From positions 271,619 through 335,618 of the forward strand of contig NZ_KE386951.1 in the NCBI RefSeq assembly GCF_000429785.1: 64,000 bases of DNA. The letters are read 5' to 3'. Source of the stretch: Chitinibacter tainanensis DSM 15459. Lineage in GTDB: Bacteria > Pseudomonadota > Gammaproteobacteria > Burkholderiales > Chitinibacteraceae. The first letter of the stretch is position 1; every line of letters starts with the position of its first letter. Below the pieces are notes generated by a model. It was not told the origin of the DNA. It did not search any database and saw nothing but the letters and a program-made list of their open reading frames with translations. Position numbers and translations under genes: made by a program. This document shows positions 37,334 through 46,443 of the stretch, in pieces.

Positions 37334-38120
37334 CTAGATGAACAGCCGGCGATCATTATGCGGATTCATCCGCGCAAGATCGCTGACAAACTCACCAAAT
37401 TCGAGCCCATACTGGCTTTCCAGCTTTTTCGCCCGTTCAGCCAAGCGCTCCCACTGTGGGCTGTTTTGACCACGTTTAAAGGCAAACGCAATCACATTGC
37501 CCTTTTGCCGCGCGGGCAAGCACAGCAGGCGGCCATCAAAAAGCTCGCCAATCTGGGCACAATATTGCTCGAATTTGCGGTCGATACTCCACAAATTCAC
37601 GGCCAGCACACCGTTGTCGGTGAGCTTATCGCGGCAAGCCTGGAAAAAATCGGCATTGGCCAGCGGCGCGGCGATGCCAGTGGACGAATACGCGTCCATC
37701 ACAATGCAATCAACCGAATCATCGGCCATGCCATAGACATGGGCCGCGCCATCAGCGGCCAACACGCTCAGGCGCTCATCATCGGGCGGCAGATAAAACA
37801 TGCTGCGCGCCACGTTAATCACCTGCTGATGCAGCTCGACGCAGGTCAGGCGCGTGCTGGGCAGGTATTCATGCACCCACTTGGCAATCGAACCGCCACC
37901 CAGGCCAATCAGCAACATGTCTTTGGGCGGCTCCACAAACAGCAAGCTGGCAAACACGCAGCGCGAATACGCCAGCAGCAACTCATTGGGCGCGCTGATT
38001 TTCATCGCGCTCTGGGTGTCATCCTGACCGAAATGCAGTTTGCGCACGCCGCCTTCTTCGGACACATCAATCACAATGTCGTCGTCATTGGCTTTAGAAA
38101 ACCGTTTGGAGCGAAACAGC
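37334..38120 (-). CDS. spermidine synthase-like methyltransferase-fold protein
   Basis: A 262-residue protein of the SpeE/fused aminopropyltransferase family. The nucleotide-binding LLIGLGGGSIAKWVHEYLP motif (residues about 70-88), CVELHQQVINVA and the VMDAYSSTGIAAPLAN block are present. The last corresponds to the catalytic DxxD region of spermidine synthases but reads DAYSS here, so true aminopropyl transfer is uncertain. The start overlaps the ttcA stop by one base (TGATG), so the two genes are coupled. It ends in TAG. It may instead be a SAM-binding protein of unknown reaction. Confidence 0.83.
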
Positions 38121-38121
38121 A

Positions 38122-39069
38122 TCAGTCGTCACTCCCGCATGCGCTGGCTGCAGGTTTGCTGGCCAGAATCGAAATCCGTGCGGGATCGGCAAATTCTTCT
38201 TTATCAAAGGCTTTGTCGCCATCAGCCCGCGCCACGCCATCGGCTTTCGCGTGGACAAAATCGTAGATTTTCGGGTCATTCAGATGCGAAGGCACCACAT
38301 TGCAGGTGGCCGCGAACATATTTTCCAGCCGGCCCGGAAAACGTTTATCCCAGTCGCGCAACATATCGCCCACCACTTGGCGCTGCAGATTCGGCTGACT
38401 GCCGCACAAATTGCACGGAATAATCGGGAATTCTTTCGCAATGGCGTATTTTTCGATGTCTTTTTCTTTGCAATAGGCCAGCGGGCGAATCACCATATGC
38501 TTGCCATCGTCCGACACCAGTTTCGGCGGCATGCCTTTGAGCTTGCCACCGTAAAACATATTCAGAAACAGCGTGGCCAAGATGTCGTCGCGGTGGTGAC
38601 CCAAGGCAATTTTGGTCGCGCCCAGCTCGTCGGCCACGCGGTACAAAATGCCGCGGCGCAGGCGTGAACACAGGCTACAGGTGGTTTTGCCCGGCTCGAT
38701 CACCCGCTTCACAATCGAATAGGTGTCTTCCTCAACGATTTTGTATTCCACGCCCAGCTGGCTGAGGTATTCAGGCAGCACATGCTCGGGAAAGCCGGGC
38801 TGTTTCTGATCCAGATTCACCGCCACAATCGAAAAATTGATCGGCGCCGATTTTTGCAGGCCGAGCAAAATATCCAGCATGGTGTAGCTGTCTTTGCCGC
38901 CCGAGAGGCAAACCATCACCCGGTCGCCATCCTCGATCATATTGAAATCGTTGATCGCATCGCCCACATGGTGGCGCAAGCGTTTGGCGAGTTTGTTGAA
39001 GTTATATTGCTGTTTTTTCGCAGCTTCAGCGGCCTCGTCGAGCGCCGCCGTGACAGTGTTTTCGGTCAT
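38122..39069 (-). CDS. ttcA: tRNA 2-thiocytidine synthetase TtcA
   Basis: TtcA uses ATP and an iron-sulfur cluster to make 2-thiocytidine at position 32 of some tRNAs. The 315-residue protein has the PP-loop [11 protein letters not shown], the CxxC pair in [12 protein letters not shown] and a third Cys in [15 protein letters not shown], as needed for the cluster. The block [12 protein letters not shown] is the family start of the catalytic domain. The ATG at 39069 is preferred to an upstream one at 39099. It lies upstream of, and is coupled to, the spermidine-synthase-like gene. Confidence 0.94.
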   Translation of the reverse strand: MTENTVTAALDEAAEAAKKQQYNFNKLAKRLRHHVGDAINDFNMIEDGDRVMVCLSGGKDSYTMLDILLGLQKSAPINFSIVAVNLDQKQPGFPEHVLPEYLSQLGVEYKIVEEDTYSIVKRVIEPGKTTCSLCSRLRRGILYRVADELGATKIALGHHRDDILATLFLNMFYGGKLKGMPPKLVSDDGKHMVIRPLAYCKEKDIEKYAIAKEFPIIPCNLCGSQPNLQRQVVGDMLRDWDKRFPGRLENMFAATCNVVPSHLNDPKIYDFVHAKADGVARADGDKAFDKEEFADPARISILASKPAASACGSDD

Positions 39070-39162
39070 GACAAAAGCGCGCGGGGCCGCCGATTGCACG
39101 CAATCTGCCAGCCCCGCGATAGATGATTGAATTGTTTCGGATTTTACCTGAAAAGGCCTAGG

Positions 39163-40017
39163 CTAGGCTAGCTGACGATCCAGCTGTTTCGCCAGCTGCG
39201 CCGCCTGCCCCTGCGCCAGCAAGAGGTTGGGGTCGGGGTTTTCGCGCATATCGCCAATCATATCCACCCCCGCCGCCAAGCCCGCCCCAGACGCACCGCG
39301 CAGGGCGGGGAACTCGGCCAAAATCGCCGGTGGCCGATAGCCGTAATACACGGCCACCGCCGCATACACGGGCTGGCCAGCCAGCTGCGGCAGGCACAGC
39401 CCAGTCGGCGCATCAGCCAATTCATCTACCGGGGTATAGGGCTGCAAACTAATACCCGCATGGCTTGCAGCCTGATACATCGCCTTAGAAGCGCGAAACG
39501 CCCCGCGGGTATACACGGTCACCACGCAGCCTCGCGCATGCAGCAGTAAAGCATGCTCCAGTGCATTGTCGCCGCCGCCCAAGATCGCCACTGCGTCACC
39601 GGCCTGCAAGTGCGCCAGCTGCATCAGACCCGGCCCCACAATCAGCCTCGGGTGCGGGGCAAATGGCGCGTAGGGCGCCACCCCGCAGGCCAGCACCACC
39701 CGTTGTGCGGCCCAGCTTTCGCCGGTGCTCAGCGTGCCCCGCCACCCGCCAGTTGGGCTGGGTGCAATGCTGGCCAGCGTGGTGTGCGAGCGGCAATGCT
39801 CGGTGGGCACTTGCGCCAGCAGGCGGGCGACATAATCGCGCCCGCTAATGTCGGCAAAGCCCGGCACCCATTTGAGCGGATAGTCGCTCTCGCGCAGGCA
39901 CCCGCCCAGCTCACCGCGCTCCAGCAGCAGCCAGCGCCGCTCTAGCCCGCTAAGCCATTGCGCGAGCGTGAGGCCGGCAATCCCGCCACCGACAATCAGC
40001 ACTTCCACCTGCACCAT
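39163..40017 (-). CDS. NAD(P)/FAD-dependent oxidoreductase of the thioredoxin reductase fold
   Basis: A 284-residue flavoprotein. The FAD site is VLIVGGGIAGLTLAQWL at the N terminus, and a second nucleotide motif VAILGGGDNALEHALLLHARG lies mid-protein, the layout of low-molecular-weight thioredoxin reductases and ferredoxin-NADP reductases. The redox CxxC of true thioredoxin reductase is not present, so a ferredoxin/flavodoxin reductase-like or quinone-type role is more plausible. The ATG at 40017 is chosen because it starts just before the dinucleotide fold. It ends in TAG and is divergent from the methyltransferase gene. Confidence 0.82.
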   Translation of the reverse strand: MVQVEVLIVGGGIAGLTLAQWLSGLERRWLLLERGELGGCLRESDYPLKWVPGFADISGRDYVARLLAQVPTEHCRSHTTLASIAPSPTGGWRGTLSTGESWAAQRVVLACGVAPYAPFAPHPRLIVGPGLMQLAHLQAGDAVAILGGGDNALEHALLLHARGCVVTVYTRGAFRASKAMYQAASHAGISLQPYTPVDELADAPTGLCLPQLAGQPVYAAVAVYYGYRPPAILAEFPALRGASGAGLAAGVDMIGDMRENPDPNLLLAQGQAAQLAKQLDRQLA

Positions 40018-40166
40018 GGCCAAAACCCATCCCTCAATTTCTACACAATGCGGTGACCTCAACCACCGCTACTGATCAGTATTGTGCCGCAGCGGCCGGC
40101 TGGCGGCCAGCGGCGCAGTGGGCGAGCATGCTAAAATCCACGTTTTTGCCTCGACCCGCTTTGATC

Positions 40167-41330
40167 ATGCGCCAACAGGAAGCCCAGCTCCCCGCCCCTT
40201 CTGCCGAAGCACTGGCCAGCAGCCAGCAGCTACTGGCCCATATCGCCACCCAGATCACCGCCGCTGGCGGCTGGATTTCCTTTGCCGACTATATGCGGCT
40301 GGCGCTGTACAGCCCGGGGCTCGGCTACTACACCGGTGGCGCGGCCAAATTTGGCACGGCAGGCGATTTTATTACCGCTCCGGGGCTTTCGCCGCTGTTT
40401 GGCGGAGCCCTCGCCCACACCATCAGCCATGTGCTGGCCGAGGCCGGCGGTACTGTGCTGGAAATCGGCGCGGGCACCGGGCAGCTGGCGGCGCAAATTC
40501 TGGCTGAGCTGGAACGGCTGGAACAACTGCCGGCGCAATACGCCATTCTGGAGCTCTCGGCCGAGCTGCAAGAGCGCCAGCTCGCTACCCTGCGCACGCT
40601 GGTGCCGCATCTGGCCGAGCGAGTGGTGTGGCTGGAGCGCCTGCCGGCCGAATTCACCGGCGTGATGGTGGGCAATGAAGTACTCGATGCCATGCCCTGC
40701 GAAGTCATGCAGCTGGTCGATGGTGTCTGGCAGCGGCGCGGTGTGTGCCTGACTGACGGTCAACTCAGCTGGGCCAACCGGCCGTGCCAAGATCCGGTCT
40801 TGCTAGCGCACTGCGCACGCTGGCCGCAAATTGACGGCTATTGCAGCGAAATCCAGCTCGAAGCGCAGGGTTTTATCCGCGCGCTGGGGCAAAGCCTGCA
40901 GCGTGGACTGATTCTGATGCTGGATTATGGTTTTCCGGCTGGCGAGTTTTATCACCCCGAGCGGCGCATGGGCACACTGATTGGCCACTATCGCCATCAC
41001 ACCGTGCATGATCCTTTCTTTCATCCCGGGCTGACTGATCTCACCTGCCATGTGGATTTTTCTGCGATGTATACCGCTGCAGACCAAGCGGGGCTTGCGC
41101 TAGACGGCTATACCTCCCAGGCTAGCTATCTGATTGATTGCGGCATTCTGGAGCAAGCCCGCCAGCTCGATAGCAAATCGGTGGAATATCTGCGCACCGC
41201 CGCCGCGCTGCAAAAGCTGCTGGGGCATGCGGAAATGGGCGAATTATTCAAAGCGATTGCGTTTTCACGCGGCCTGAGTGGCCCCACCGCACCGGGCTTT
41301 CGCCAGCAAGATCGCTCCGGCGAGCTGTAA
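40167..41330 (+). CDS. SAM-dependent methyltransferase, MidA/NDUFAF7 family (COG1565)
   Basis: A 387-residue member of the family that includes NDUFAF7, which dimethylates an arginine of a complex I subunit in mitochondria. Landmarks are ISFADYMRLALYSPGLGYYTG, the SAM motif VLEIGAGTGQLAAQIL, GVMVGNEVLDAMPCEV and ILMLDYGFPAGEFYHPERRMGT. The bacterial substrate is not known. The ATG at 40167 fits the family start; in-frame starts at 40053 and 40128 would only add residues unlike the family. It is divergent from the flavoprotein gene and ends 7 bases before the convergent gene on the other strand. Confidence 0.87.
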   Translation: MRQQEAQLPAPSAEALASSQQLLAHIATQITAAGGWISFADYMRLALYSPGLGYYTGGAAKFGTAGDFITAPGLSPLFGGALAHTISHVLAEAGGTVLEIGAGTGQLAAQILAELERLEQLPAQYAILELSAELQERQLATLRTLVPHLAERVVWLERLPAEFTGVMVGNEVLDAMPCEVMQLVDGVWQRRGVCLTDGQLSWANRPCQDPVLLAHCARWPQIDGYCSEIQLEAQGFIRALGQSLQRGLILMLDYGFPAGEFYHPERRMGTLIGHYRHHTVHDPFFHPGLTDLTCHVDFSAMYTAADQAGLALDGYTSQASYLIDCGILEQARQLDSKSVEYLRTAAALQKLLGHAEMGELFKAIAFSRGLSGPTAPGFRQQDRSGEL

Positions 41331-41336
41331 GCGGGC

Positions 41337-42302
41337 TTAGGGCAGCCAGCTGATGCGCTGGCGCAAGGCGGGGCTTACCCGCAGTTTCCAGCGCTCAGCC
41401 TGCGCGCGGCTGAGCATCACGCGCCCGGCGGCACTCGGGCGTATAGCTTGCACTTGATTGGGCACCAGCAACCACGCGCGCGCCATGCTGCCGGCAATCG
41501 CGCCTTGTTCAAAGCCGGTGATCACCACCCCGCCGGCGGCGGCATCGCGGCCAATTTGAAAATCCCAAAACCCAAATAGCGGTAATTTGCTATTGCCAGC
41601 CGTCCATTGCATCACCTGCCGCGCATCCACATGCGCCATGTCTTGATCGATCAGCGCCTGATACGTGCCAATCAGCACGGCATCGTAAACCCCTTCGGCG
41701 GCTTTGATGGCGTTTTTCCATTGCTCGAAGGTGCGACACATCTGCACTTCAACGCCTTTTTCATTCAGCGCCAGCAGATCATTGCGCAAGATCTCGGCCG
41801 AGCGATCAGAATCGAGCAGCACCAGCCAGCGCTTGCCGTGCGGCAGCAGCTCACGCACAAGGCTAAAACTTGCGCGATATTGCGGGCGCTCCAACACCCC
41901 GCTGATCGTAGGGGGTAATTGGTTTTTGCTGAAATAACTGGCGGGGTCAGCGTTAATGCCCAGGAAAATCGTCGGCACTTTCATTACCCCCAGCTTGGGC
42001 CCCATCAGCGCTAGCGCCGCATCGTCGCCCAAAATCACCACCTTGGGGCGCTGGGTTTGGATGCTGGCCAGCGCCCGCTGGGCTTGCTCGAGGTGTTCAT
42101 CCGTCGGTAGGCGTTTGGTATCGAGAAATAAAAACTCCAGCTCGGCCACGCCATCCAGTTTGCTTTTAATGCCTTGCAAATAGTCGTGATCCCAGCTGTT
42201 TTCGGGGTGATAGCTCTCCACTACGGTGACCAGTGGCTGGGCCTGAACCGGCAGCAGCGCACTCAGGCAGCAAGCAGCGGCGAGCCAACCCCGCCAGTTC
42301 AT
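41337..42302 (-). CDS. exported ABC-type substrate-binding-like protein
   Basis: A 321-residue protein with a signal peptide (LAAACCLSALLPVQAQ) and a periplasmic-binding fold typical of the ABC_sub_bind family. Recognisable parts are VTVVESYHPENSWDHDYLQGI, KVVILGDDAALALMG and VPTIFLGINADPASYF. Related domains are often the sensor part of histidine kinases and GGDEF proteins, here free-standing. The ATG at 42302 overlaps the gcvR stop as ATGA, so it is co-translated with gcvR. The ligand is unknown, and no transporter genes are close. Confidence 0.83.
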   Translation of the reverse strand: MNWRGWLAAACCLSALLPVQAQPLVTVVESYHPENSWDHDYLQGIKSKLDGVAELEFLFLDTKRLPTDEHLEQAQRALASIQTQRPKVVILGDDAALALMGPKLGVMKVPTIFLGINADPASYFSKNQLPPTISGVLERPQYRASFSLVRELLPHGKRWLVLLDSDRSAEILRNDLLALNEKGVEVQMCRTFEQWKNAIKAAEGVYDAVLIGTYQALIDQDMAHVDARQVMQWTAGNSKLPLFGFWDFQIGRDAAAGGVVITGFEQGAIAGSMARAWLLVPNQVQAIRPSAAGRVMLSRAQAERWKLRVSPALRQRISWLP

Positions 42303-42799
42303 GCCACCCACTCCACCATCAGGTCGTCAGCAATCGCTTCCAGCGCTAGACGCACAGTCGCCAGCTCGACCTGCACCGGCGCCGATAGCTCGGCGCGAGC
42401 ATGAAACATCACATCGCCACTCATTGGCGCGCTTTCCAGCCAGGTAGTGAGTTTTTCCACATTCACCTGTTGGCGGGCCAGGATGCTGGCCACTTCTTTC
42501 ACGATCCCAATCCGGTCATGCCCCACCAGATGCAGCCCAAATTGCTGCACAGGCGCGGTGTCGGCTTCCTGATCCAGCACCGCACTCACCGCCAGATCGG
42601 GCAAGGCCTGCACAGCCGCCAGCAGCGTGGCGCCATCGCCCTCTACCGCTACTTTGACGATGCCGGCAAACTGACCGGCCAGCCGGGCAAATGAAGACTC
42701 CAGCCAATTGCCGCCCTGCGCCGAAATCAGCGCCGCCAGTTGCTCGACCAAGCCGGGTTTATCTTGCCCCAGCGCCGAAAGAATCAGTACCGTTTTCAT
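42299..42799 (-). CDS. ACT-domain regulator of the GcvR type
   Basis: A 166-residue cytoplasmic protein with two ACT domains (about residues 1-80 and 88-165): VLILSALGQDKPGLVEQLAALISAQGGNW and HLVGHDRIGIVKEVASILARQQVNVEKL. This is the GcvR layout, a protein that antagonises the glycine cleavage activator GcvA. Neither gcvA nor gcv genes are nearby, so the role is inferred from family only. It leads a two-gene unit with the substrate-binding-like protein. Confidence 0.85.
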   Translation of the reverse strand: MKTVLILSALGQDKPGLVEQLAALISAQGGNWLESSFARLAGQFAGIVKVAVEGDGATLLAAVQALPDLAVSAVLDQEADTAPVQQFGLHLVGHDRIGIVKEVASILARQQVNVEKLTTWLESAPMSGDVMFHARAELSAPVQVELATVRLALEAIADDLMVEWVA

Positions 42800-42924
42800 G
42801 CCTCAACCTCGTTTGCAAGCCAATACGGCCGGTTTGGCCGTGACTGCATTTCAGCATAGTTCGTGTTCACGCCCTATTGAGCGATAGATGGCTGTTGTTT
42901 TTGCGTAAGCCCAGTAATCGGCGT

Positions 42925-42948
42925 AAAAAAACCCGCCGTAGCGGGTTT
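42925..42948 (-). terminator. intrinsic terminator after the beta-barrel gene
   Basis: AAACCCGC and GCGGGTTT pair around a 4-base loop, and on the minus strand a T-run follows. It lies about 50 bases after the barrel gene stop. Confidence 0.75.
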
Positions 42949-42964
42949 AGATTGATGCCCCCCA

Positions 42965-42992
42965 CTCGCGTAGCGAGGCTCCCCTGAGGGAG
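42965..42992. repeat. tandem mini-hairpins, REP-like
   Basis: Two small stem-loops sit side by side: CTCGC/GCGAG with a 3-base loop, then CTCCC/GGGAG with a 4-base loop, just before the terminator. The form resembles REP-type intergenic repeats, but only one copy was noticed in this window. Confidence 0.3.
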
Positions 42993-43000
42993 GGGCGGGC

Positions 43001-43894
43001 TTAGAAGCGGCCTGACACTGAAATCGCGGCAAATGGCATCGCGTCGTGCTTTTCCTTGCTGATTTCCTGCCCTTGGGCGTTGTCGATGATGATCTCACCG
43101 GCCATGGCGGCACCCACGTGCAGATCTAGCGCAAATTCGCGGCTAAATTGATAACCCGCACGAACAAACACCGGCACACTGTTTTGCTCAACCCGACCAC
43201 CGGCAGCCACGGCGTTTTTCTGTGCCAGCCGATGCTCGAAACTACGCCAAGTGCCGCCCACGCCCAGTTCAAATTTTGGGTTCACTTTGTAGCTCAGCTC
43301 CAGCCCAGCCGGGCCGGCCGGGCCGCTGGCCAAGGGGTTGCCCAGATGCCAGTTTTCATTGATTTGCCAATTCACCACCACAAACGGGAAGACGCTCGCG
43401 TCATCTAAGCCAGTCCAGGCGCTCACCCCCACGCCGAGCAAAAGGCCAGGCTGCAGCATTTTGGCCGCAAAAGCGGTGGCGCCGTAACTGAGGCTATCGC
43501 TGGTTTTGGCTTCTGATTCGCCGGCGTAGCTCACGCCGGTGTCAAAGTTATACATCCAGCCACTTTGGCTCATGTAGGTGTAATTGAGTGCCAGATTAAA
43601 GCGATGCAGGGTTTCAAATGGCGTTTTGCCGCCCCAAGCGGTGGGGTGATCAAACGACCAATTCTGGCGGCCGGCGCCAAAGCTCAGGCCCACCTGGCGC
43701 TGCGCGTCCAGTGCCTTGGTGTAGGCAAAATCGGCGGTCATCCAGGTGCCGCTGGCTTTACCGCCCGAATCCAGATTGAAATCGCCGATCAGCACCGGGG
43801 TCAGGCTGTAATTCAGGGTGCTGCCATCGGCGGCGTGCGCGGCGCCGGTCGCAGCCAGCGTCAGGGCCAAGGCGCGCAAAGCGGTTTTGAACAT
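43001..43894 (-). CDS. outer-membrane beta-barrel protein, DUF6268-like
   Basis: A 297-residue exported protein. The signal peptide is MFKTALRALALTLAATGAAHA, and the rest is alternating polar/hydrophobic beta-strands ending in a C-terminal aromatic (ISVSGRF), typical of outer-membrane barrels. Segments such as TADFAYTKALDAQRQVGLSFGAGRQNW and FALDLHVGAAMAGEI resemble a poorly studied outer-membrane barrel family. Function and ligand are unknown. It is a single-gene unit with a terminator. Confidence 0.75.
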   Translation of the reverse strand: MFKTALRALALTLAATGAAHAADGSTLNYSLTPVLIGDFNLDSGGKASGTWMTADFAYTKALDAQRQVGLSFGAGRQNWSFDHPTAWGGKTPFETLHRFNLALNYTYMSQSGWMYNFDTGVSYAGESEAKTSDSLSYGATAFAAKMLQPGLLLGVGVSAWTGLDDASVFPFVVVNWQINENWHLGNPLASGPAGPAGLELSYKVNPKFELGVGGTWRSFEHRLAQKNAVAAGGRVEQNSVPVFVRAGYQFSREFALDLHVGAAMAGEIIIDNAQGQEISKEKHDAMPFAAISVSGRF

Positions 43895-43995
43895 ATCAAT
43901 GCCTCCAGATTAATCGTTGCGCGCAGTTTAACCCGTTGGCGTGTCAGTGGCGAGTCAAGCTAGGTTGGATTAGCACGGTGGCTGCGCTAAGCGAC

Positions 43996-44964
43996 TCACA
44001 AGGGCCCGTATTCGCGGCGCAACCAATGCACGGTGGGCATTTCATTCTGGCCGCGATCAAGCAAGGCGCGGTGCTGCAAAAACACCACGCCAAAGCGGGC
44101 GCCCAGATCAGCCCAGAAATAATCGCTTTTCACCGCCAGCCGTTCGCGCGGCACATCGGCTTGCTGATTCACCGGCAAGGCGGCCACAAATTCATCCACA
44201 CTATTGAAGTATTGGCTGCGACGCTTGGCCAGCACTTGCTCAGCGCCAGATACCCCCAGTTTGGGCAGCCACGCGGCCAGCACTTCGGCGCTGGCGAAAT
44301 TCACATTTAGCGTGCTATTGCCGGGCAGGGTCACCATATAGGGCGCGAGCTGGCGCACGATGGCCTCGCTGTAGCCGGGCACGCTTTGCAAATCATTCAG
44401 CTCCAGCCACGGCACCAGCTCGCCCGAACCGGCCGCGCTGGCGGGGGCTGAGGCTGGCTGCGACGCACTGGATGGATTGGCGGCGCCAGCCGTCCGTGGG
44501 CGCCGCCGCTCTTGCCAGGCCGTTTGCAGGCTATCGGCCAGATTGGCCGGCAGGCCCAGATTAGCCAGCAGCGCCCGATAGGCAGCCAGCGCGGCGGGGT
44601 CGAATTCGCCATTGCTGCTGCGCAAGTTATTTAGATTAAAGCGGCCATTCAGTTCGGTCAGCCGGCCGCTAAGGCCACCGTTTTCGATTTTGATTTCCGG
44701 AATCGGCACCGCCCACGGTTTGCGCTGATGATCAGGCTGGCCCAGCCGCGCATCATCGCGCAAAGTCAGGCGCACCAGCTGCAAGACCGACCACGTGGCC
44801 GCGCGCGCTTCGGCCGTGTCTTTGCGAATTTCCAGCTGCTGCAAGGCCCGCTGCTGGCGCAACATCAATAGCCCGGCCACCGAGGCCACCAGCGCGGCCA
44901 CCATCAGCGCGGCGATAATCGCCACCCCGCTTTGCCGAGACATTACCCCACGCAGCCGCATCAT
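43996..44964 (-). CDS. gspK: type II secretion minor pseudopilin GspK
   Basis: GspK caps the pseudopilus tip together with GspI and GspJ. The product of about 322 residues has a short leader and hydrophobic helix (SRQSGVAIIAALMVAALVASVAGLLML), with the cleavage glycine before VAIIAAL, and a large globular domain with NGRFNLNNL and the repeat-like saposin region (ELNDLQSVPGYSEAIVRQLAPYMVTLPGNSTLNVNFAS). An Ala/Pro/Ser-rich insert lies near residues 180-200. The ATG at 44964 overlaps the gspJ stop (ATGA). It is the last gene of the F-K block. Confidence 0.9.
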   Translation of the reverse strand: MMRLRGVMSRQSGVAIIAALMVAALVASVAGLLMLRQQRALQQLEIRKDTAEARAATWSVLQLVRLTLRDDARLGQPDHQRKPWAVPIPEIKIENGGLSGRLTELNGRFNLNNLRSSNGEFDPAALAAYRALLANLGLPANLADSLQTAWQERRRPRTAGAANPSSASQPASAPASAAGSGELVPWLELNDLQSVPGYSEAIVRQLAPYMVTLPGNSTLNVNFASAEVLAAWLPKLGVSGAEQVLAKRRSQYFNSVDEFVAALPVNQQADVPRERLAVKSDYFWADLGARFGVVFLQHRALLDRGQNEMPTVHWLRREYGPL

Positions 44965-45593
44965 GGCACCAGAAAAATCCGTTCGTAATCGCCCGCCCGC
45001 TGGGCCAGCCCCAGCCGCACGCGAATCGCACGCGGTTTGCTGGCACTGCGCCAGCTGTTTTGCCACTGATTTTGCGCATCGAGATACGCCCATTCACAGC
45101 GGGTAAGATTGCTGAGCATGGTGTAGCGGCGCGGCACATCCTCGCGCACCACATCGGGCCGCGGGTACAGCCAGAGCAGCAGGCGATCGCCCTGACACTG
45201 ATACACCCCATGCAAGGGCGCGCGCTGCGCATCAAAACGCACAAATTCCAGCCCCACGCCCGGCGTATTGGCGACCGCCTCCACCGATTGCAGTGGCAAC
45301 TGCCAGCTTGCCGCTGCATCGCGCCATGGGCGTGGCGCCAGCTGAGCCAGATCGGCCTCGATGCGCTCGAAGGCCAGCGTGAGCTCGCGCCAATAGCGCG
45401 TTTCATCAATCACGGCGGTGCGGGTATCCACCAGCATATTCACGCCGCGATAGGTGATTAAACTCAGAATGGCAAAAATCGTCAGCGCCACCAGCACTTC
45501 CAGCAGCGTAAAGCCACGCATACCCTGCCGGCGTATGGCCGTGCAAGGCTGGCTGGAAAAGGCCCCGCCGGCATTACTGGGTGCGCGTGGCAT
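44961..45593 (-). CDS. gspJ: type II secretion minor pseudopilin GspJ
   Basis: GspJ is a minor pseudopilin of the tip complex. The prepilin signature RGFTLLEVLVALTIFAILSLITYR is clear, with cleavage after Gly and the conserved Glu5 of the mature protein. The start is uncertain: the ATG at 45593 gives about 210 residues with a long leader and a 20-base overlap with gspI, while the ATG at 45521 gives a three-residue leader. The former is used. The later segment LEFVRFDAQRAPLHGVYQCQG is typical of the GspJ globular domain. Confidence 0.88.
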   Translation of the reverse strand: MPRAPSNAGGAFSSQPCTAIRRQGMRGFTLLEVLVALTIFAILSLITYRGVNMLVDTRTAVIDETRYWRELTLAFERIEADLAQLAPRPWRDAAASWQLPLQSVEAVANTPGVGLEFVRFDAQRAPLHGVYQCQGDRLLLWLYPRPDVVREDVPRRYTMLSNLTRCEWAYLDAQNQWQNSWRSASKPRAIRVRLGLAQRAGDYERIFLVP

Positions 45594-45939
45594 AGTACAC
45601 CTGCGTGGAAAGCACATGCGTGGGCGCAGCGGCGGCCAGGATTTGTAATTCCACCCGCCGGAAGCTGTAATTCGGCGTGGGGCTGACATTCATGCGGTAG
45701 ATAAAAGTTTCTCCGCCCTGCTGCACGCGGCCTTCGGTCGCGCCGGTTTCCGGGTAGGCGCGCTGGGCCAATTGTTCGTTAATCAGATTGCTGGCCACCC
45801 AGCTGGCCAGCGTGCGGGTGCGGTAATCGATCAGCAAATCGGTGCTGCCGATCACGAGCTTGGCCGCGGCCGCCAGCGTAATGCCCAGCACCGCCAGCGC
45901 CACCAGCACTTCAATCAGGGTAAAACCGCGCGCTTTCAT
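45574..45939 (-). CDS. gspI: type II secretion minor pseudopilin GspI
   Basis: A 121-residue minor pseudopilin with the leader MKARG followed by FTLIEVLVALAVLGITLAAAAKL and the conserved Glu5. GspI forms the tip trimer with GspJ and GspK. It overlaps gspH upstream as ATGA and lies within the continuous gspG-K run, so it is translated with its partners. Confidence 0.92.
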   Translation of the reverse strand: MKARGFTLIEVLVALAVLGITLAAAAKLVIGSTDLLIDYRTRTLASWVASNLINEQLAQRAYPETGATEGRVQQGGETFIYRMNVSPTPNYSFRRVELQILAAAAPTHVLSTQVYYATRTQ

Positions 45940-46433
45940 GGCTCTGCCACCGCGGCGGCGCTGGCCACGCCGATGCGCCCCATCACATCACCACTGATGC
46001 GCAGGCTATCGCTGCCCGCGCGCAGCTCGATTTCGAAGGGCTCGATCACGCCATCGCTAGGCAGCAGCACCCGTTCGCCCAGCGGGCGATTTTGCTGATT
46101 CACCCGGTAGCCGGCGATCTGCACGCCTTCGGGCAGGCGAGTATTGCGCAGGCCTTCGCTACTGAGCGGCTCCCATTCCTGGCGCTCGTTCTGCCACCAG
46201 AATTGATAGGCCGCGCCATCGCTCGAAAAGCCAATCAGCCGGCCTTTGGCCATTGCTTCATCGCGCGCGGTATCCAGTTGCAGCACCAGCTTATCCGCGG
46301 CCTCGGCCAAGCCCGAGCCACGCTGAAACTGAAAAACCGTCATGCTGGTGGCGATCAGGATAATCGCCGTCACCACCAGAATTTCCAGCAAGGTAAAGCC
46401 CTGCTGGCCACGAAAAGCGCTTGGGTTGTGCAT
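45936..46433 (-). CDS. gspH: type II secretion minor pseudopilin GspH
   Basis: About 165 residues, with the leader MHNPSAFRGQQG then FTLLEILVVTAIILIATSMTVFQF, and a globular domain with ADKLVLQLDTARDEAMAKG, a GspH-type motif. GspH joins the tip complex to the GspG shaft. The ATG at 46433 lies 10 bases after the gspG stop and gives a normal leader; an upstream start at 46460 would overlap gspG. Confidence 0.9.
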   Translation of the reverse strand: MHNPSAFRGQQGFTLLEILVVTAIILIATSMTVFQFQRGSGLAEAADKLVLQLDTARDEAMAKGRLIGFSSDGAAYQFWWQNERQEWEPLSSEGLRNTRLPEGVQIAGYRVNQQNRPLGERVLLPSDGVIEPFEIELRAGSDSLRISGDVMGRIGVASAAAVAEP

Positions 46434-46443
46434 CAAATGCCGC

